DNA of 64,000 nt. It comes from Xylanibacter muris (GTDB taxonomy: Bacteria; Bacteroidota; Bacteroidia; Bacteroidales; Bacteroidaceae). Shown piece by piece: positions 25,451 to 34,454 of the stretch (positions are counted from its first letter, which is position 1; each line of letters starts with the position of its first letter). A program made the translations under genes and the position numbers. Below the pieces are notes generated by a model that was not told where the DNA came from, did not search any database, and saw only the letters and a list, made by a program, of their open reading frames with translations. The stretch is taken from the NCBI RefSeq assembly GCF_013166605.1, contig NZ_JABKKF010000001.1:248001-312000 (forward strand), given 5' to 3'.

Positions 25451-26449
25451 ATGAGAAAGATATTATTTATTGCCGCTGCAGTGTTGGCGAGTATGGCTTT
25501 TACAGGAGCCGATGCTGCAGTGAAGAACAGGAAAAAAGCTAAGGCAAATGCCCGGCCGGCAGTTGAAAAGGTTGTTCTTAAGACCTCTTCCGATTCTCTG
25601 AGCTATGCCGGTGGAATGGCTTTCACCAACGGTCTTACTCCTTATCTTAAGTCACAGGGTGTGGATTCCACCTGTATGGCAGATTTCCTGCAGGGATTCA
25701 GAGAGCAGATAAAGGCAGGAAACGATGCCCGTCTTAATGCAAGATTTGTCGGTATGCAGATTGCCGCCCAGCTTTCAAAGCAGATGCTCACTAATATGAA
25801 GAAGGAGTTTACAGACACTCCCGACTCGCTTGTCGACACATTGGTGTTCAGAGGATTCTATGACGCCATTGTGAATGATACGACTCTTTATAAGGTAAGT
25901 GAGGCCGAAGCCGACTTTATGTCAAGGCGTACGGCCAACCGTAAGATAAAGGAGGAGAAGCTTTATGGTCCCAACCGTGATGCCGGTGAGAAGTTCCTTG
26001 CCGGGAATGCGGCGAAGGACAGTGTGGTTGTGCTTCCGAGCGGCTTGCAGTATAAGGTTCTTGTAAAGGGCGACGGACCGGTTCCGTCAATGACGGATAA
26101 GGTGCTTGTCAACTATGAAGGCAAGCTTATCGACGGAACGGTGTTTGATGCTTCATCGAAGCATGGAAGCGATCCTGCGACATTCCGTCCCGATCAGGTT
26201 ATCAAGGGTTGGACAGAGGCTCTCACGATGATGCCTGTCGGCAGTAAGTGGCAGCTTTTCATACCGTATAACCTTGCTTACGGTGAGCGTCAGGCCGGTC
26301 AGTTGATAAAGCCTTACAGTGCCCTTGTGTTCACTGTAGAGCTTGTCGGCATAGACAATCCTGAGGCCAAGGCGTCTGCAGATGATGAGAAGAAGCAGGA
26401 CAAGCCGGTTAAGGCGAAGAAAATAAAGAAAGCTAAATCAAAGAAATGA
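25451..26449 (+). CDS. FKBP-type peptidyl-prolyl isomerase, periplasmic, with Lys-rich tail
   Basis: 332 residues with a cleavable signal (MRKILFIAAAVLASMAFTGADA). A basic linker (KNRKKAKANARP) follows, then FKBP_N (about 45-200) and an FKBP domain (about 205-300) with VLVNYEGKLIDGTVFDASSKHG, VIKGWTEALTMMPVGSKWQLFIPYNLAYGE and FTVELVGID. The last about 30 residues are a Lys/Ala/Asp-rich tail (VKAKKIKKAKSKK), unusual in this family; it might bind nucleic acid, membrane or acidic glycans, but this is a guess. It is third in the tandem set, 28 bp after the lipoprotein paralogue, and is followed by a strong terminator. Confidence 0.9.
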   Translation: MRKILFIAAAVLASMAFTGADAAVKNRKKAKANARPAVEKVVLKTSSDSLSYAGGMAFTNGLTPYLKSQGVDSTCMADFLQGFREQIKAGNDARLNARFVGMQIAAQLSKQMLTNMKKEFTDTPDSLVDTLVFRGFYDAIVNDTTLYKVSEAEADFMSRRTANRKIKEEKLYGPNRDAGEKFLAGNAAKDSVVVLPSGLQYKVLVKGDGPVPSMTDKVLVNYEGKLIDGTVFDASSKHGSDPATFRPDQVIKGWTEALTMMPVGSKWQLFIPYNLAYGERQAGQLIKPYSALVFTVELVGIDNPEAKASADDEKKQDKPVKAKKIKKAKSKK

Positions 26450-26489
26450 TTTATTGATATTGTCCCCGATAGAGGGGCAGGAGACATGG

Positions 26490-26533
26490 GCGCGTCATGA
26501 CGGGTTATCCGTCATGACGCGCTTTGTTTTTTA
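26490..26533 (+). terminator. Intrinsic terminator after the FKBP set
   Basis: A 14-bp perfect stem, GCGCGTCATGACGG (26490-26503) with CCGTCATGACGCGC (26509-26522), and a 5-nt loop. It is followed by TTTGTTTTTT. Confidence 0.92.
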
Positions 26534-26750
26534 TCATTATTGTTTTTTGCCATGATTCCGGTTGCGGTTAATTTGAATAAAAGGGGTCCGGTGTAAAAAT
26601 CGGTGCGTGAGTTTTATATTTGGATATATACCGCATGACACGTGCGGAAGTCATGTCCCTGCATTGTGGATGATGAGGTTTGCTGGCGTTGCTTCCCGTT
26701 TCGGACAACTCATGGAAAAAGATAAAGATTCTTGCCGGAACTCCGAAAGT

Positions 26751-26846
26751 GGATATATTGTTTTTGAAGTGTATGTAGGCTAAATACACAGTGTATCCAG
26801 CCTACATACACTCTGTATCTGGGCTACATACACTTTTAACATTTGT
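26751..26846 (+). repeat. Dispersed palindromic repeat, copy 2 (96 bp)
   Basis: Gap-free match to 7422-7517, in the same orientation. Units are at 26769-26789, 26791-26811 and 26813-26833, again 21 nt each with a 1-nt spacer and alternating orientation (GGCT / CAGCC / GGCT cores). Changes between copies fall mostly in unit centres, while the ends GTGTAT/ATACAC are kept (one G to C change in unit 3). The element lies about 120 bp upstream of the haem-type operon promoter, in the 595-bp gap 26450-27044. No gene is supported in the remainder of that gap. Confidence 0.85.
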
Positions 26847-26969
26847 GCTCCATTTATTAAATGTCGCGTTTTTTACACACATTACTGGCGGCATTGATAT
26901 CCGTATTGGAGTTTTTATTTGGCCGGAAGATTACAGGAAAGGATGGTTTAATTTACCGACATTTGGGTA

Positions 26970-27000
26970 TTGTGCGCTGATTTGGATTGTGGTAACTTTG
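26970..27000 (+). promoter_or_regulatory. Promoter of the haem-type (hmu-like) operon
   Basis: TTG at 26970-26972 and an exact TAnnTTTG element, TAACTTTG at 26993-27000, with a 20-nt spacer. The leader to the ATG at 27045 is about 40 nt. No clear Fur-type 19-bp dyad is visible around it. Confidence 0.65.
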
Positions 27001-27044
27001 CACTCGAATTTAATGAATGTAATGGATAAATAAAAACAACAAGT

Positions 27045-27527
27045 ATGAAGACAATTAAAGTTATTTTTGCGACAATGTTCGTAGTTGTAAGTGCAGTGGC
27101 TTTCGCATCCTGTTCCGGTGATGACGACGATTCCGGTGCCGTAGTCACTCCGGTGGCCGGTGCTGTAGCCGGAGTATACTACGGTAATATGACTTGTTCC
27201 GTTATGGGCGGTGAGTCTGTTTTTGAGGGCGTTACTTTCACCGTTGAGGATACCGGTGATGCCACGGTGGATATCAAAGTCTCTTCATTTGGAACACCTC
27301 CTATGCAGGTGCCGGGAATAACAATCCCGGGTGTCATGGTGTCCGGTGCCGACGGGACATATATCCTTGCACCCACAGAGTTCAGCGGTACGACAGATAC
27401 GGGTAAGGCCTATTCGGGTATTGTTCAGGGAAACTATGCGGACAATGTCATTACAGTCAGGTTTAATCTTAATTACGGTACAATGCCCATGCCTATGATA
27501 TGTACCTTCACAGCTTCCAGACACTGA
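27045..27527 (+). CDS. Surface lipoprotein with calycin-like domain, HmuY position
   Basis: 160 residues. The lipoprotein signal ends AFASC (Cys23), followed at once by SGDDDD, the S-D-D-D-type export signal that sends Bacteroidetes lipoproteins to the cell surface. The rest (about 35-160) is a small beta-rich domain starting GVYYGNMTCSVMGG, matching the calycin-like (lipocalin-like) lipoproteins of Bacteroidales. In hmu operons this slot is held by the haem-binding HmuY. The present protein is shorter than typical HmuY and I do not see its two axial His residues, so the ligand is open. Its TGA overlaps the receptor ATG (TGATG, 27525-27529). Confidence 0.75.
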   Translation: MKTIKVIFATMFVVVSAVAFASCSGDDDDSGAVVTPVAGAVAGVYYGNMTCSVMGGESVFEGVTFTVEDTGDATVDIKVSSFGTPPMQVPGITIPGVMVSGADGTYILAPTEFSGTTDTGKAYSGIVQGNYADNVITVRFNLNYGTMPMPMICTFTASRH

Positions 27528-29524
27528 TGATACGTGATGGTAAACGGGTGGCGCTTATGATATTCGGATTGCTCTTTCCTGTCATGATATCTGCAGGTTC
27601 ATGCTTTGGTAAGGTGCTTGGCGAAGATGGCAATCCGCCGGCTGGATCCGTTGTCAGGATATTGGGAAACGATACTGTTGCCAACACCTTGAATGAGGTT
27701 GTGGTAACGGCTACCAGAACACCGAAGGCACTCAAGGATGTGCCTGTGATTACACGTCTTGTCACATCTGATGAAATAAAGAAGTCGGATGCCTCCAACA
27801 TACAGGAACTCCTTACCGGTGAACTGCCGGGCCTTGAGTTCGGCTATACCATGAGTCAGGAGACATCACTTAGCATGAACGGTTTCGGCGGCAGTGCGGT
27901 ATTGTTCCTTGTAGATGGTGAGCGTCTTGCCGGAGAGACGATGGATAACGTGGACTATAGTCGTCTTTTTCTTGACGATATGGATCGGGTTGAGATTGTG
28001 AAAGGAGCATCTTCCGCACTTTATGGTGCTAATGCCGTCGGAGGTGTGGTTAATCTGATAACAAAGGAAAGCAGGGAGCCTTTGACGGCCAATGTCAATT
28101 CCCGTTACCGTCGTGCCGGCAATGAGTGGAGGAGCGGAGGAAATCTGAATGTCAATTCCGGAAGGTGGAATTCAAGCACATCGGTGCAGCATTCTTCAGC
28201 GGAAACAATAAGGCTTACGGATGCCTTTGACACAGAATCGAAGATTCATGAGGTTTTCGGTGGCCGGACCCTGAACATTAGGGAAAGGTTGGTGTGTCGT
28301 ATCAATGACAACCTCCGTTTTATCGTGCGTGGAGGCTACTTCGACAGGATCAGCAACCGTGCCAACTACGATGACCGTTATAAGGATTATAGCGGTGGGA
28401 TAAAATCCGTATGGAATATTTCCGGTTCCCGGACTCTTGAGTTTTCCTACGGCTATGACCGATACGACAAGTCAAGATATGTGGATAACGTCCGTACAAA
28501 CGACCATGATTACAGTAACCGGCAACATATCGTTCATGGTCTTTATAATGAATTTTTCGGTGCGAACTGTCTCACCGTCGGAGTTGATTTCATGAATGAC
28601 TGTCTGGCCACATATCAGTTCAAGGATAATGCCTGCCATATTCAGAACTCCTTCGACATATTCGCACAGTTTGATTACAATCCGCTGTCGTGGCTTAATT
28701 TGATAGCCAGCGTCAGGGAGGACTATTTCTCAGCCTCGAAAAACAATTCGGTCACCTGCCGTCTGGCTGCAATGTTTAAATTGAAGGGCATGTCTGTCAG
28801 GGCATCATACGCCGGCGGGTTCCGCGCTCCTACTTTGAAAGAGATGTACATGGATTTTGATATGGCTGGTATTCAGATGATATATGGAAACCCCGGTCTC
28901 AAGCCGGAGAAAAGTCATAATCTTAATGTTGCATTGGAGCATAACGGACATGTTGGAAACGGCATTATGAACGGCTCATATAATCTGACGGCATCAGGTT
29001 ACTACAATTACTTGGATAGCCGTATCACCACTACTGATTTTCCCGGTGATGCTGACCGTGAGGAAGGGGCGGTATATTGTAACGAGGACGGTGTGAAAAT
29101 TATGGGAGTCGATCTGACAGCAAGATATCGTCTGCTAATGGGATTAGGTTTTTCGTTCAGCTATAATTATCTGTATACGGCCGGCAGAACTGTCGATTCT
29201 CAGTTTGCCCAACCTCGCCCGCACTCCGCGACATGGAGAATCGGGTATGACAGGCAGATATGCGGTGTATGGCGTCTGTATGCCGGATTATCAGGACGGT
29301 ATCTTTCCAAACCGGTCAGCAGCCACGAGACAGACAATGCCTATTCTATATGGAGGTTAACGGTTTTGCAAAGAGTATGGAAAGGTATGAATATAAACTT
29401 CATCATTGACAATATATTTAATTATAAGCCAAGGGTCTATTACTGGAACTCCGCTCCGACTTCCGGACGGACATATTCAGTCGGACTGTCATTTGACATC
29501 AATGATTTTTTTAAGAAAAAATGA
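27527..29524 (+). CDS. TonB-dependent outer-membrane receptor, HmuR-like
   Basis: 665 residues from the ATG at 27527, which overlaps the upstream stop; an in-frame ATG at 27500 would lie inside the previous gene. After the signal sequence, a TonB box-like NEVVVTATR lies near 50. A plug domain follows with IQELLTGELPGLEF and VEIVKGASSALYGANAVGGVVNLITK, then a 22-strand barrel ending in Phe-rich DINDFF. The barrel contains FRAP (in GGFRAPTLKEMY) and NPGL (GNPGLKPE), the paired boxes that mark haem/haemoglobin receptors. No His lies between the boxes, where haem receptors usually have one; two Met lie there instead. It imports haem or a related ligand, energised by TonB. ATGA overlap with the next gene. 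Confidence 0.88.
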   Translation: MIRDGKRVALMIFGLLFPVMISAGSCFGKVLGEDGNPPAGSVVRILGNDTVANTLNEVVVTATRTPKALKDVPVITRLVTSDEIKKSDASNIQELLTGELPGLEFGYTMSQETSLSMNGFGGSAVLFLVDGERLAGETMDNVDYSRLFLDDMDRVEIVKGASSALYGANAVGGVVNLITKESREPLTANVNSRYRRAGNEWRSGGNLNVNSGRWNSSTSVQHSSAETIRLTDAFDTESKIHEVFGGRTLNIRERLVCRINDNLRFIVRGGYFDRISNRANYDDRYKDYSGGIKSVWNISGSRTLEFSYGYDRYDKSRYVDNVRTNDHDYSNRQHIVHGLYNEFFGANCLTVGVDFMNDCLATYQFKDNACHIQNSFDIFAQFDYNPLSWLNLIASVREDYFSASKNNSVTCRLAAMFKLKGMSVRASYAGGFRAPTLKEMYMDFDMAGIQMIYGNPGLKPEKSHNLNVALEHNGHVGNGIMNGSYNLTASGYYNYLDSRITTTDFPGDADREEGAVYCNEDGVKIMGVDLTARYRLLMGLGFSFSYNYLYTAGRTVDSQFAQPRPHSATWRIGYDRQICGVWRLYAGLSGRYLSKPVSSHETDNAYSIWRLTVLQRVWKGMNINFIIDNIFNYKPRVYYWNSAPTSGRTYSVGLSFDINDFFKKK

Positions 29525-32500
29525 ACAGAAAGAAAGCAATATTATTCATTTCAGGTTGTGTCCTGTTATTGTGCATAGCCTTTATGTTTTGGAGCAGTTT
29601 CGCTTCATCTACCAGGATCGCGTTTGTCAACTATCAGGCAATCCTTCTTGGCCAAATATCCAAAGCCAACGACAACCCATTTATTAAAATCAGCGAACTG
29701 CCCGTTGATGCTCTCGACGAAGCCGGGAATTATGACATGGTATTTGTCAACGGCATGGGACTTCGGATAACTGACGAACAGCGTCAGAATCTGATTAAAG
29801 TGGCCGAAAACGGTATTCCTGTACTGACAACGGCAGCAACCAATCCGCAGAATTTCATTGTCTCTGTGGATTCCGTGGATTCGGAATTTCTGAGACAATA
29901 TCTTGCAGGTGGCAGAAACAACTATCGCAATATGCTCCGCTATGTACGTAAGTTCATTGACGGCAAGCTCCTTTTTACCGATGAGCCTGAAGATCCCGAG
30001 ATTTCCGCCACTTCTCTCTTATATTATCCTTCGGATAAGGAAGACCTTGATTTTGCGTCTGTGGCGGAATATGAAGGATTTTTAAAGACGAGAGGAAAAT
30101 GGAAGGCTGAAGCCCCGAGGATTATCCTCACGGGACAAATGGGCGTGGCTGACAGTCTTGTGGCGCGTTTGGAACAATCCGGAAGCATGGTTTATCCGGT
30201 GAATGAGATACGGCAATTCGTTTCTAAAGGACATGCCGACTCGATACATGCTTCGGCTATGATTAATATGGCTCACGGACGCATGGGCGATATGGTGGTT
30301 CGATATCTTGAAAAACAGAATATTCCCCTTTTCTCCCCGCTCAATGTCAACAGGGATTATGAAGAATGGATGGCCGACAAAATGGGTATGAACGGAGGAT
30401 TCCTCTCTCAAAGTGTTGTCACGCCGGAAATTGACGGGGCGGTACTTCCGTATGCCATTTTTGCTCATTATAAAGGGAAAGACGGTCTGCCGTACGTGGC
30501 TGCAATACCCGACAGACTCGGTGAATTTGTGGAAACCGTCAACAATTATATTTCACTGCAAAGGAAAAAGAATCAGGATAAGAAAATAGCCATATTCTAT
30601 TTCAAAGGCCCCGGACAGCACTCGCTTGTAGCCGAAGGAATGGAGGTGGCCCCTTCGCTTTACAATCTTCTGAGCCGGATGAAATCCGAGGGGTATAATG
30701 TGGAATTGCCAGCTTCTCAGGAAGAGTTTGAACGGATGATAAACGAAAACGGCAAGGTGTTTAACCGTTATGCGGTAGGTGCTCAAGAAGATTTTATAAA
30801 AAATCATTCCACAAGGATTGTGTCGGTGGAAGATTATGACAGATGGTGCGGAATGGCTTTTTCAAAAAAGATGCGTGAGGATATTGATGCGGTTGACGGT
30901 AAGTTTCCGGGGCACGGACTCAATGACGGTGCAGGTAATCTGGCATTGGCCGGAATCTGTCTCGGGAATGTGGTGCTGATACCTCAGACAGCCGCCGGTC
31001 ATGGTGCTGATGATTTCAAGATTGTACACGGAACGGATGCCGCGCCTCCCCACAATTACGTGGCGGCATATCTGTGGGCACGATTCGGTTTCAAGGCGGA
31101 TGCCTTGATGCATTTCGGTGCACACGGCTCTTTGGAATTCACTCCGCGCAAACAGGTCGCGTTAGGTAGCGATGACTGGTCTGACAGACTTGTCGGCACT
31201 GTGCCGCATTTCTATGTATATTCCACATCCAATGTCGGAGAGGCGATGGTGGCCAAACGTCGCAGCTATGCGTCAATCGTGAATTATCTTACGCCGCCGT
31301 TTATGGAAAGCAATGCCAGAGGCATCTATAAAAACTTATCCGATGCCATTGCCGGCTACAACAAGGCGGTGACAAAATCCGACATCATACGCGCGGCACG
31401 CTTAGTCAAGAAATATACTGTCGGACTCGGTATCCATCGTGAATTGCGCCTTGACAGTATCATGAGCCGCATTTATTCTGCCGATGATATTCTGCGCATA
31501 GAGAATTTCGCTGATGAACTTGCCAATGAGAAGATAACCGGTGCCTTATATGTGATGGGAATGCCATATTCGTCTGCACATATAGTCTCCACGGTAAAGG
31601 CCATGACAGTTGACCCTATAGCCTATAGTATGTATAAGCTCAAAGGCGGTACAGGAAAGATAGCCCCCTACAGGGCAAAGGCTGTTTCCGTCGTGACCCG
31701 GCTTATGGATGTGGATAAGGTGGATGATGATATGATATGCCGCATTGCCGGAATAACACATGCGGAACTTGACAGTGCCAGAAATATCATACGGCAGACA
31801 GAAGGCTCGAAAGATATGTTGTCGCGCATGATGGTCATGGGTTCCATGATGACGCCATCGTCTCAAACCGCTTCTAAGATTTCAGACAGGCCGAAGACAT
31901 CAGGACGGCATGGAATGATGCCCGGGATGTCGGAAGAGAAAGCACTTGAAGTGGCAAGGATGATGGGAGCCTCCGAGGAAAATATCGAGAGGATGAAGGC
32001 TGCGATGAAGAAGAAATGTGTGGTTTCCGGTTCGTCTTCCCGCCCGGTTCACGGTATGGGTCGCGAAGAAATGTCATCGCAAGAAATGGACTTTGCCATT
32101 GCCGTAAGTGAAGTGGAGAGAGCCATACGTAATGTATCCGTATATGCCGGGGCTTTGAGAAACAGCCCGGAAATGGAACTGTTGTCAATATTGAACGGAC
32201 TGAATGGCGGTTATATCTCTCCTGCTTCCGGAGGTGACCCCGTCTTGAATCCCGGAATTCTTCCGACCGGTCGGAATATGTTTGCGGTAAATGCGGAGGA
32301 GACCCCGTCGGCAGTCGCATGGGAGAAAGGCAAGTCGCTTGCGGAAAGTACAATAGCGATGTACCGTAAAAACCATGGTGATTCCATACCCCGTAAAGTC
32401 AGCTATACGCTGTGGAGCAGCGAATTTATTGAAACCGCAGGTGCTACCATAGCGCAGGTGCTCTATATGCTTGGAGTGGAGCCTGTGCGCGATCCTTTCG

Positions 32501-33768
32501 GAAGGGTGGCCGATCTTCGTCTGATACCATCCGAAGAACTCGGACGTCCGAGGATAGATGTAGTCGTACAGACTTCCGGACAACTCCGTGATTTGGCGGC
32601 ATCACGCCTTTTTCTGATAAGCCGTGCCGTGAGGATGGCTGCGGAGGCGGATGATAAGGGCTATCCGAATTATGTGGCGGAAGGTGTGGTAGAGTCTGAA
32701 CGTCATCTTGTAGAAAAAGGTGTCACACCTAAAGAGGCACGCGAACTTTCCACCGCCCGTGTGTTCGGTGGGGTAAACGGCAACTATGGCAGTGGTATTC
32801 AGAATATGGTAGAGGCCGGTGACAGGTGGGAAGACAATAGTGAGATAGCCTCTGTCTATATTAAGAATATGGGGGCTATATATTGCAGTGAGGAAGAATG
32901 GGAGAAAATGCGCGACTATGCCTTTGAAGCGGCGTTGACCCGCACTGATGTGGTGGTCCAACCACGTCAAAGCAATACATGGGGAGCACTGAGCCTTGAC
33001 CATGTGTATGAGTTTATGGGAGGCATGAACCTCGCTGTACGCACTGTGACCGGCCGTGAACCGGAGGCTTATCTGAGTGACTACCGGAACAGAAACAACG
33101 TAAAAATGCAGGAGGTAAAGGAAGCTATAGGTATAGAAAGCCGCACGACGATTCTAAATCCTACCTATATAAAGGAGAAGATGAAAGGCGGTGCCGGTGA
33201 TGCCTCAGGTTTTGCGGAGGTCATAACAAATACTTACGCATGGAATGTGATGAAGCCGGATGTCATTGACAACGAGCTTTGGAATGACATCTACGACACC
33301 TATATAGCCGACAGACACAATCTTGGAACGAAAAAATACTTCAAATCGGTCAATCCGGCTGCCGTCCAGGAAATCACCGCCGTTATGCTTGAAACTGTGC
33401 GTAAGGGAATGTGGAAGGCGTCCCCCGAACAGATTCAGAATCTTGCCGACCTTCATGCCGAAGTTATTGAAGAATACGGAGCTGCCTGTTCGGGTTTCGT
33501 GTGTGATAATGCCAAACTGCGTGATTTCATCTCATCGCATCTTGACAATGATAAGGCCCGGCATTACAACAGCTCTGTCGCCTCGGTGAGAGCTGAAAAC
33601 ATCGTAGGCGACAATGACGCCATGGTAATGGAAAAGGAGACGCTCAATGCCGACAATTCCACTGCCGCAAAGGTCAGCGGAACGGTCATTGTACTTACGA
33701 CTCTTGTGGTGCTTCTGATAATCTTCATAATAGTGAGCCGACGTAAACGTAATCAAGACCGTGACTGA
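29521..33768 (+). CDS. hmuS: CobN/HmuS-like chelatase-family protein, membrane anchored
   Basis: 1415 residues of the CobN/Mg-chelatase H-subunit family. An N-terminal membrane segment (about 6-28) and a C-terminal one (about 1385-1407) followed by RRKRNQD would anchor a large periplasmic body. Signature motifs include GHGADDFKIVHGTDAAPPHNY, ALMHFGAHGSLEFTP (CobN-type metal/tetrapyrrole site) and ARVFGGVNGNYGSGI. Residues about 762-855 form an insert with some 16 Met, including MM pairs. In hmu operons this protein is HmuS, for which removal of iron from haem has been reported; cobalt chelation is unlikely because no cobS/cobT or corrin genes are near. Function here rests on family and operon position. 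It overlaps both neighbours. Confidence 0.85.
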   Translation: MNRKKAILFISGCVLLLCIAFMFWSSFASSTRIAFVNYQAILLGQISKANDNPFIKISELPVDALDEAGNYDMVFVNGMGLRITDEQRQNLIKVAENGIPVLTTAATNPQNFIVSVDSVDSEFLRQYLAGGRNNYRNMLRYVRKFIDGKLLFTDEPEDPEISATSLLYYPSDKEDLDFASVAEYEGFLKTRGKWKAEAPRIILTGQMGVADSLVARLEQSGSMVYPVNEIRQFVSKGHADSIHASAMINMAHGRMGDMVVRYLEKQNIPLFSPLNVNRDYEEWMADKMGMNGGFLSQSVVTPEIDGAVLPYAIFAHYKGKDGLPYVAAIPDRLGEFVETVNNYISLQRKKNQDKKIAIFYFKGPGQHSLVAEGMEVAPSLYNLLSRMKSEGYNVELPASQEEFERMINENGKVFNRYAVGAQEDFIKNHSTRIVSVEDYDRWCGMAFSKKMREDIDAVDGKFPGHGLNDGAGNLALAGICLGNVVLIPQTAAGHGADDFKIVHGTDAAPPHNYVAAYLWARFGFKADALMHFGAHGSLEFTPRKQVALGSDDWSDRLVGTVPHFYVYSTSNVGEAMVAKRRSYASIVNYLTPPFMESNARGIYKNLSDAIAGYNKAVTKSDIIRAARLVKKYTVGLGIHRELRLDSIMSRIYSADDILRIENFADELANEKITGALYVMGMPYSSAHIVSTVKAMTVDPIAYSMYKLKGGTGKIAPYRAKAVSVVTRLMDVDKVDDDMICRIAGITHAELDSARNIIRQTEGSKDMLSRMMVMGSMMTPSSQTASKISDRPKTSGRHGMMPGMSEEKALEVARMMGASEENIERMKAAMKKKCVVSGSSSRPVHGMGREEMSSQEMDFAIAVSEVERAIRNVSVYAGALRNSPEMELLSILNGLNGGYISPASGGDPVLNPGILPTGRNMFAVNAEETPSAVAWEKGKSLAESTIAMYRKNHGDSIPRKVSYTLWSSEFIETAGATIAQVLYMLGVEPVRDPFGRVADLRLIPSEELGRPRIDVVVQTSGQLRDLAASRLFLISRAVRMAAEADDKGYPNYVAEGVVESERHLVEKGVTPKEARELSTARVFGGVNGNYGSGIQNMVEAGDRWEDNSEIASVYIKNMGAIYCSEEEWEKMRDYAFEAALTRTDVVVQPRQSNTWGALSLDHVYEFMGGMNLAVRTVTGREPEAYLSDYRNRNNVKMQEVKEAIGIESRTTILNPTYIKEKMKGGAGDASGFAEVITNTYAWNVMKPDVIDNELWNDIYDTYIADRHNLGTKKYFKSVNPAAVQEITAVMLETVRKGMWKASPEQIQNLADLHAEVIEEYGAACSGFVCDNAKLRDFISSHLDNDKARHYNSSVASVRAENIVGDNDAMVMEKETLNADNSTAAKVSGTVIVLTTLVVLLIIFIIVSRRKRNQDRD

Positions 33769-34454
33769 TGGAAGCACTTGTAATGACAATAATGATTATG
33801 GTCGGCATGAGTTTAATGCTGAAGCTGACCTTTCACGGATTTTCAGGAATTGCCACCGTTGCGGTGCTGTTGGCTGTATTTATAGTTTTTTCATGGGAAT
33901 ATGCTACTGGTATGTCTAAAACCCGGATTTCCGACTTGCTGCAACAGCCGTCGCTTATGCTCGATATCGCCGTGCTTATAGCTGTAGATGCGTTTTGCAT
34001 GATTGCCTTTTGTTTCCTGCAGGCACAAGACATACTGTCTCGTTCGCAGACAATCATGCTGACAGTTCTCAAATGGTTTCCCGGCATATTGATATTTCCG
34101 ATATTGATGTCGCTGCTCACTGCATTGATATTTTCATTATCAGGAGTAGATTTCGCTCTTATCAGCCTGGGGATGGCTGCGGTGCTGCTTATAGCTGTTC
34201 CTCTTCTGACTTATGCGTTGAAAAGTATTATTCCGGAATCAGACATCAGGCTTGAACTCACATTTCTCATCAACTTGATGGTTTTGGCTCTCGGGATTGT
34301 CGCAACGGTCAATGGCCGGACAGCTGTTACCGGCATTAACGAAGTCAGGCTCGACTCTCTTGCTGCGATTCTCGCACTTATCCTTTCCGGTACCATCGCA
34401 GGAATAATCATCAACAATAAACATCTGACAAAACAAATATCAAAACTGAAATGA
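33768..34454 (+). CDS. Polytopic membrane protein in HmuT position
   Basis: 228 residues, almost entirely hydrophobic, with about seven predicted membrane helices: near 5-28, 30-45, 60-85, 98-120, 125-150, 158-180 and 195-215. No known domain or catalytic motif is recognised. Its ATG overlaps the stop of the CobN-like gene (TGATG, 33766-33770), and its own stop overlaps the next start (ATGA, 34451-34454). That strict coupling and the position between HmuS-like and ExbB-like genes match HmuT of hmuYRSTUV operons. It may be a membrane partner of the motor proteins or a channel; the sequence does not decide. Confidence 0.7.
   Translation: MEALVMTIMIMVGMSLMLKLTFHGFSGIATVAVLLAVFIVFSWEYATGMSKTRISDLLQQPSLMLDIAVLIAVDAFCMIAFCFLQAQDILSRSQTIMLTVLKWFPGILIFPILMSLLTALIFSLSGVDFALISLGMAAVLLIAVPLLTYALKSIIPESDIRLELTFLINLMVLALGIVATVNGRTAVTGINEVRLDSLAAILALILSGTIAGIIINNKHLTKQISKLK

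Noticed and set aside
26791..27033. 80-codon plus-strand open frame starting in repeat copy 2
   Set aside because: It begins at a GTG inside the palindromic repeat and runs across the operon promoter; not protein-like.
29521..33768. True cobaltochelatase CobN for cobalamin synthesis
   Set aside because: No cobS, cobT, cobalamin pathway gene or cobalamin riboswitch is present, and the protein has membrane anchors at both ends and lies in a haem-type operon.
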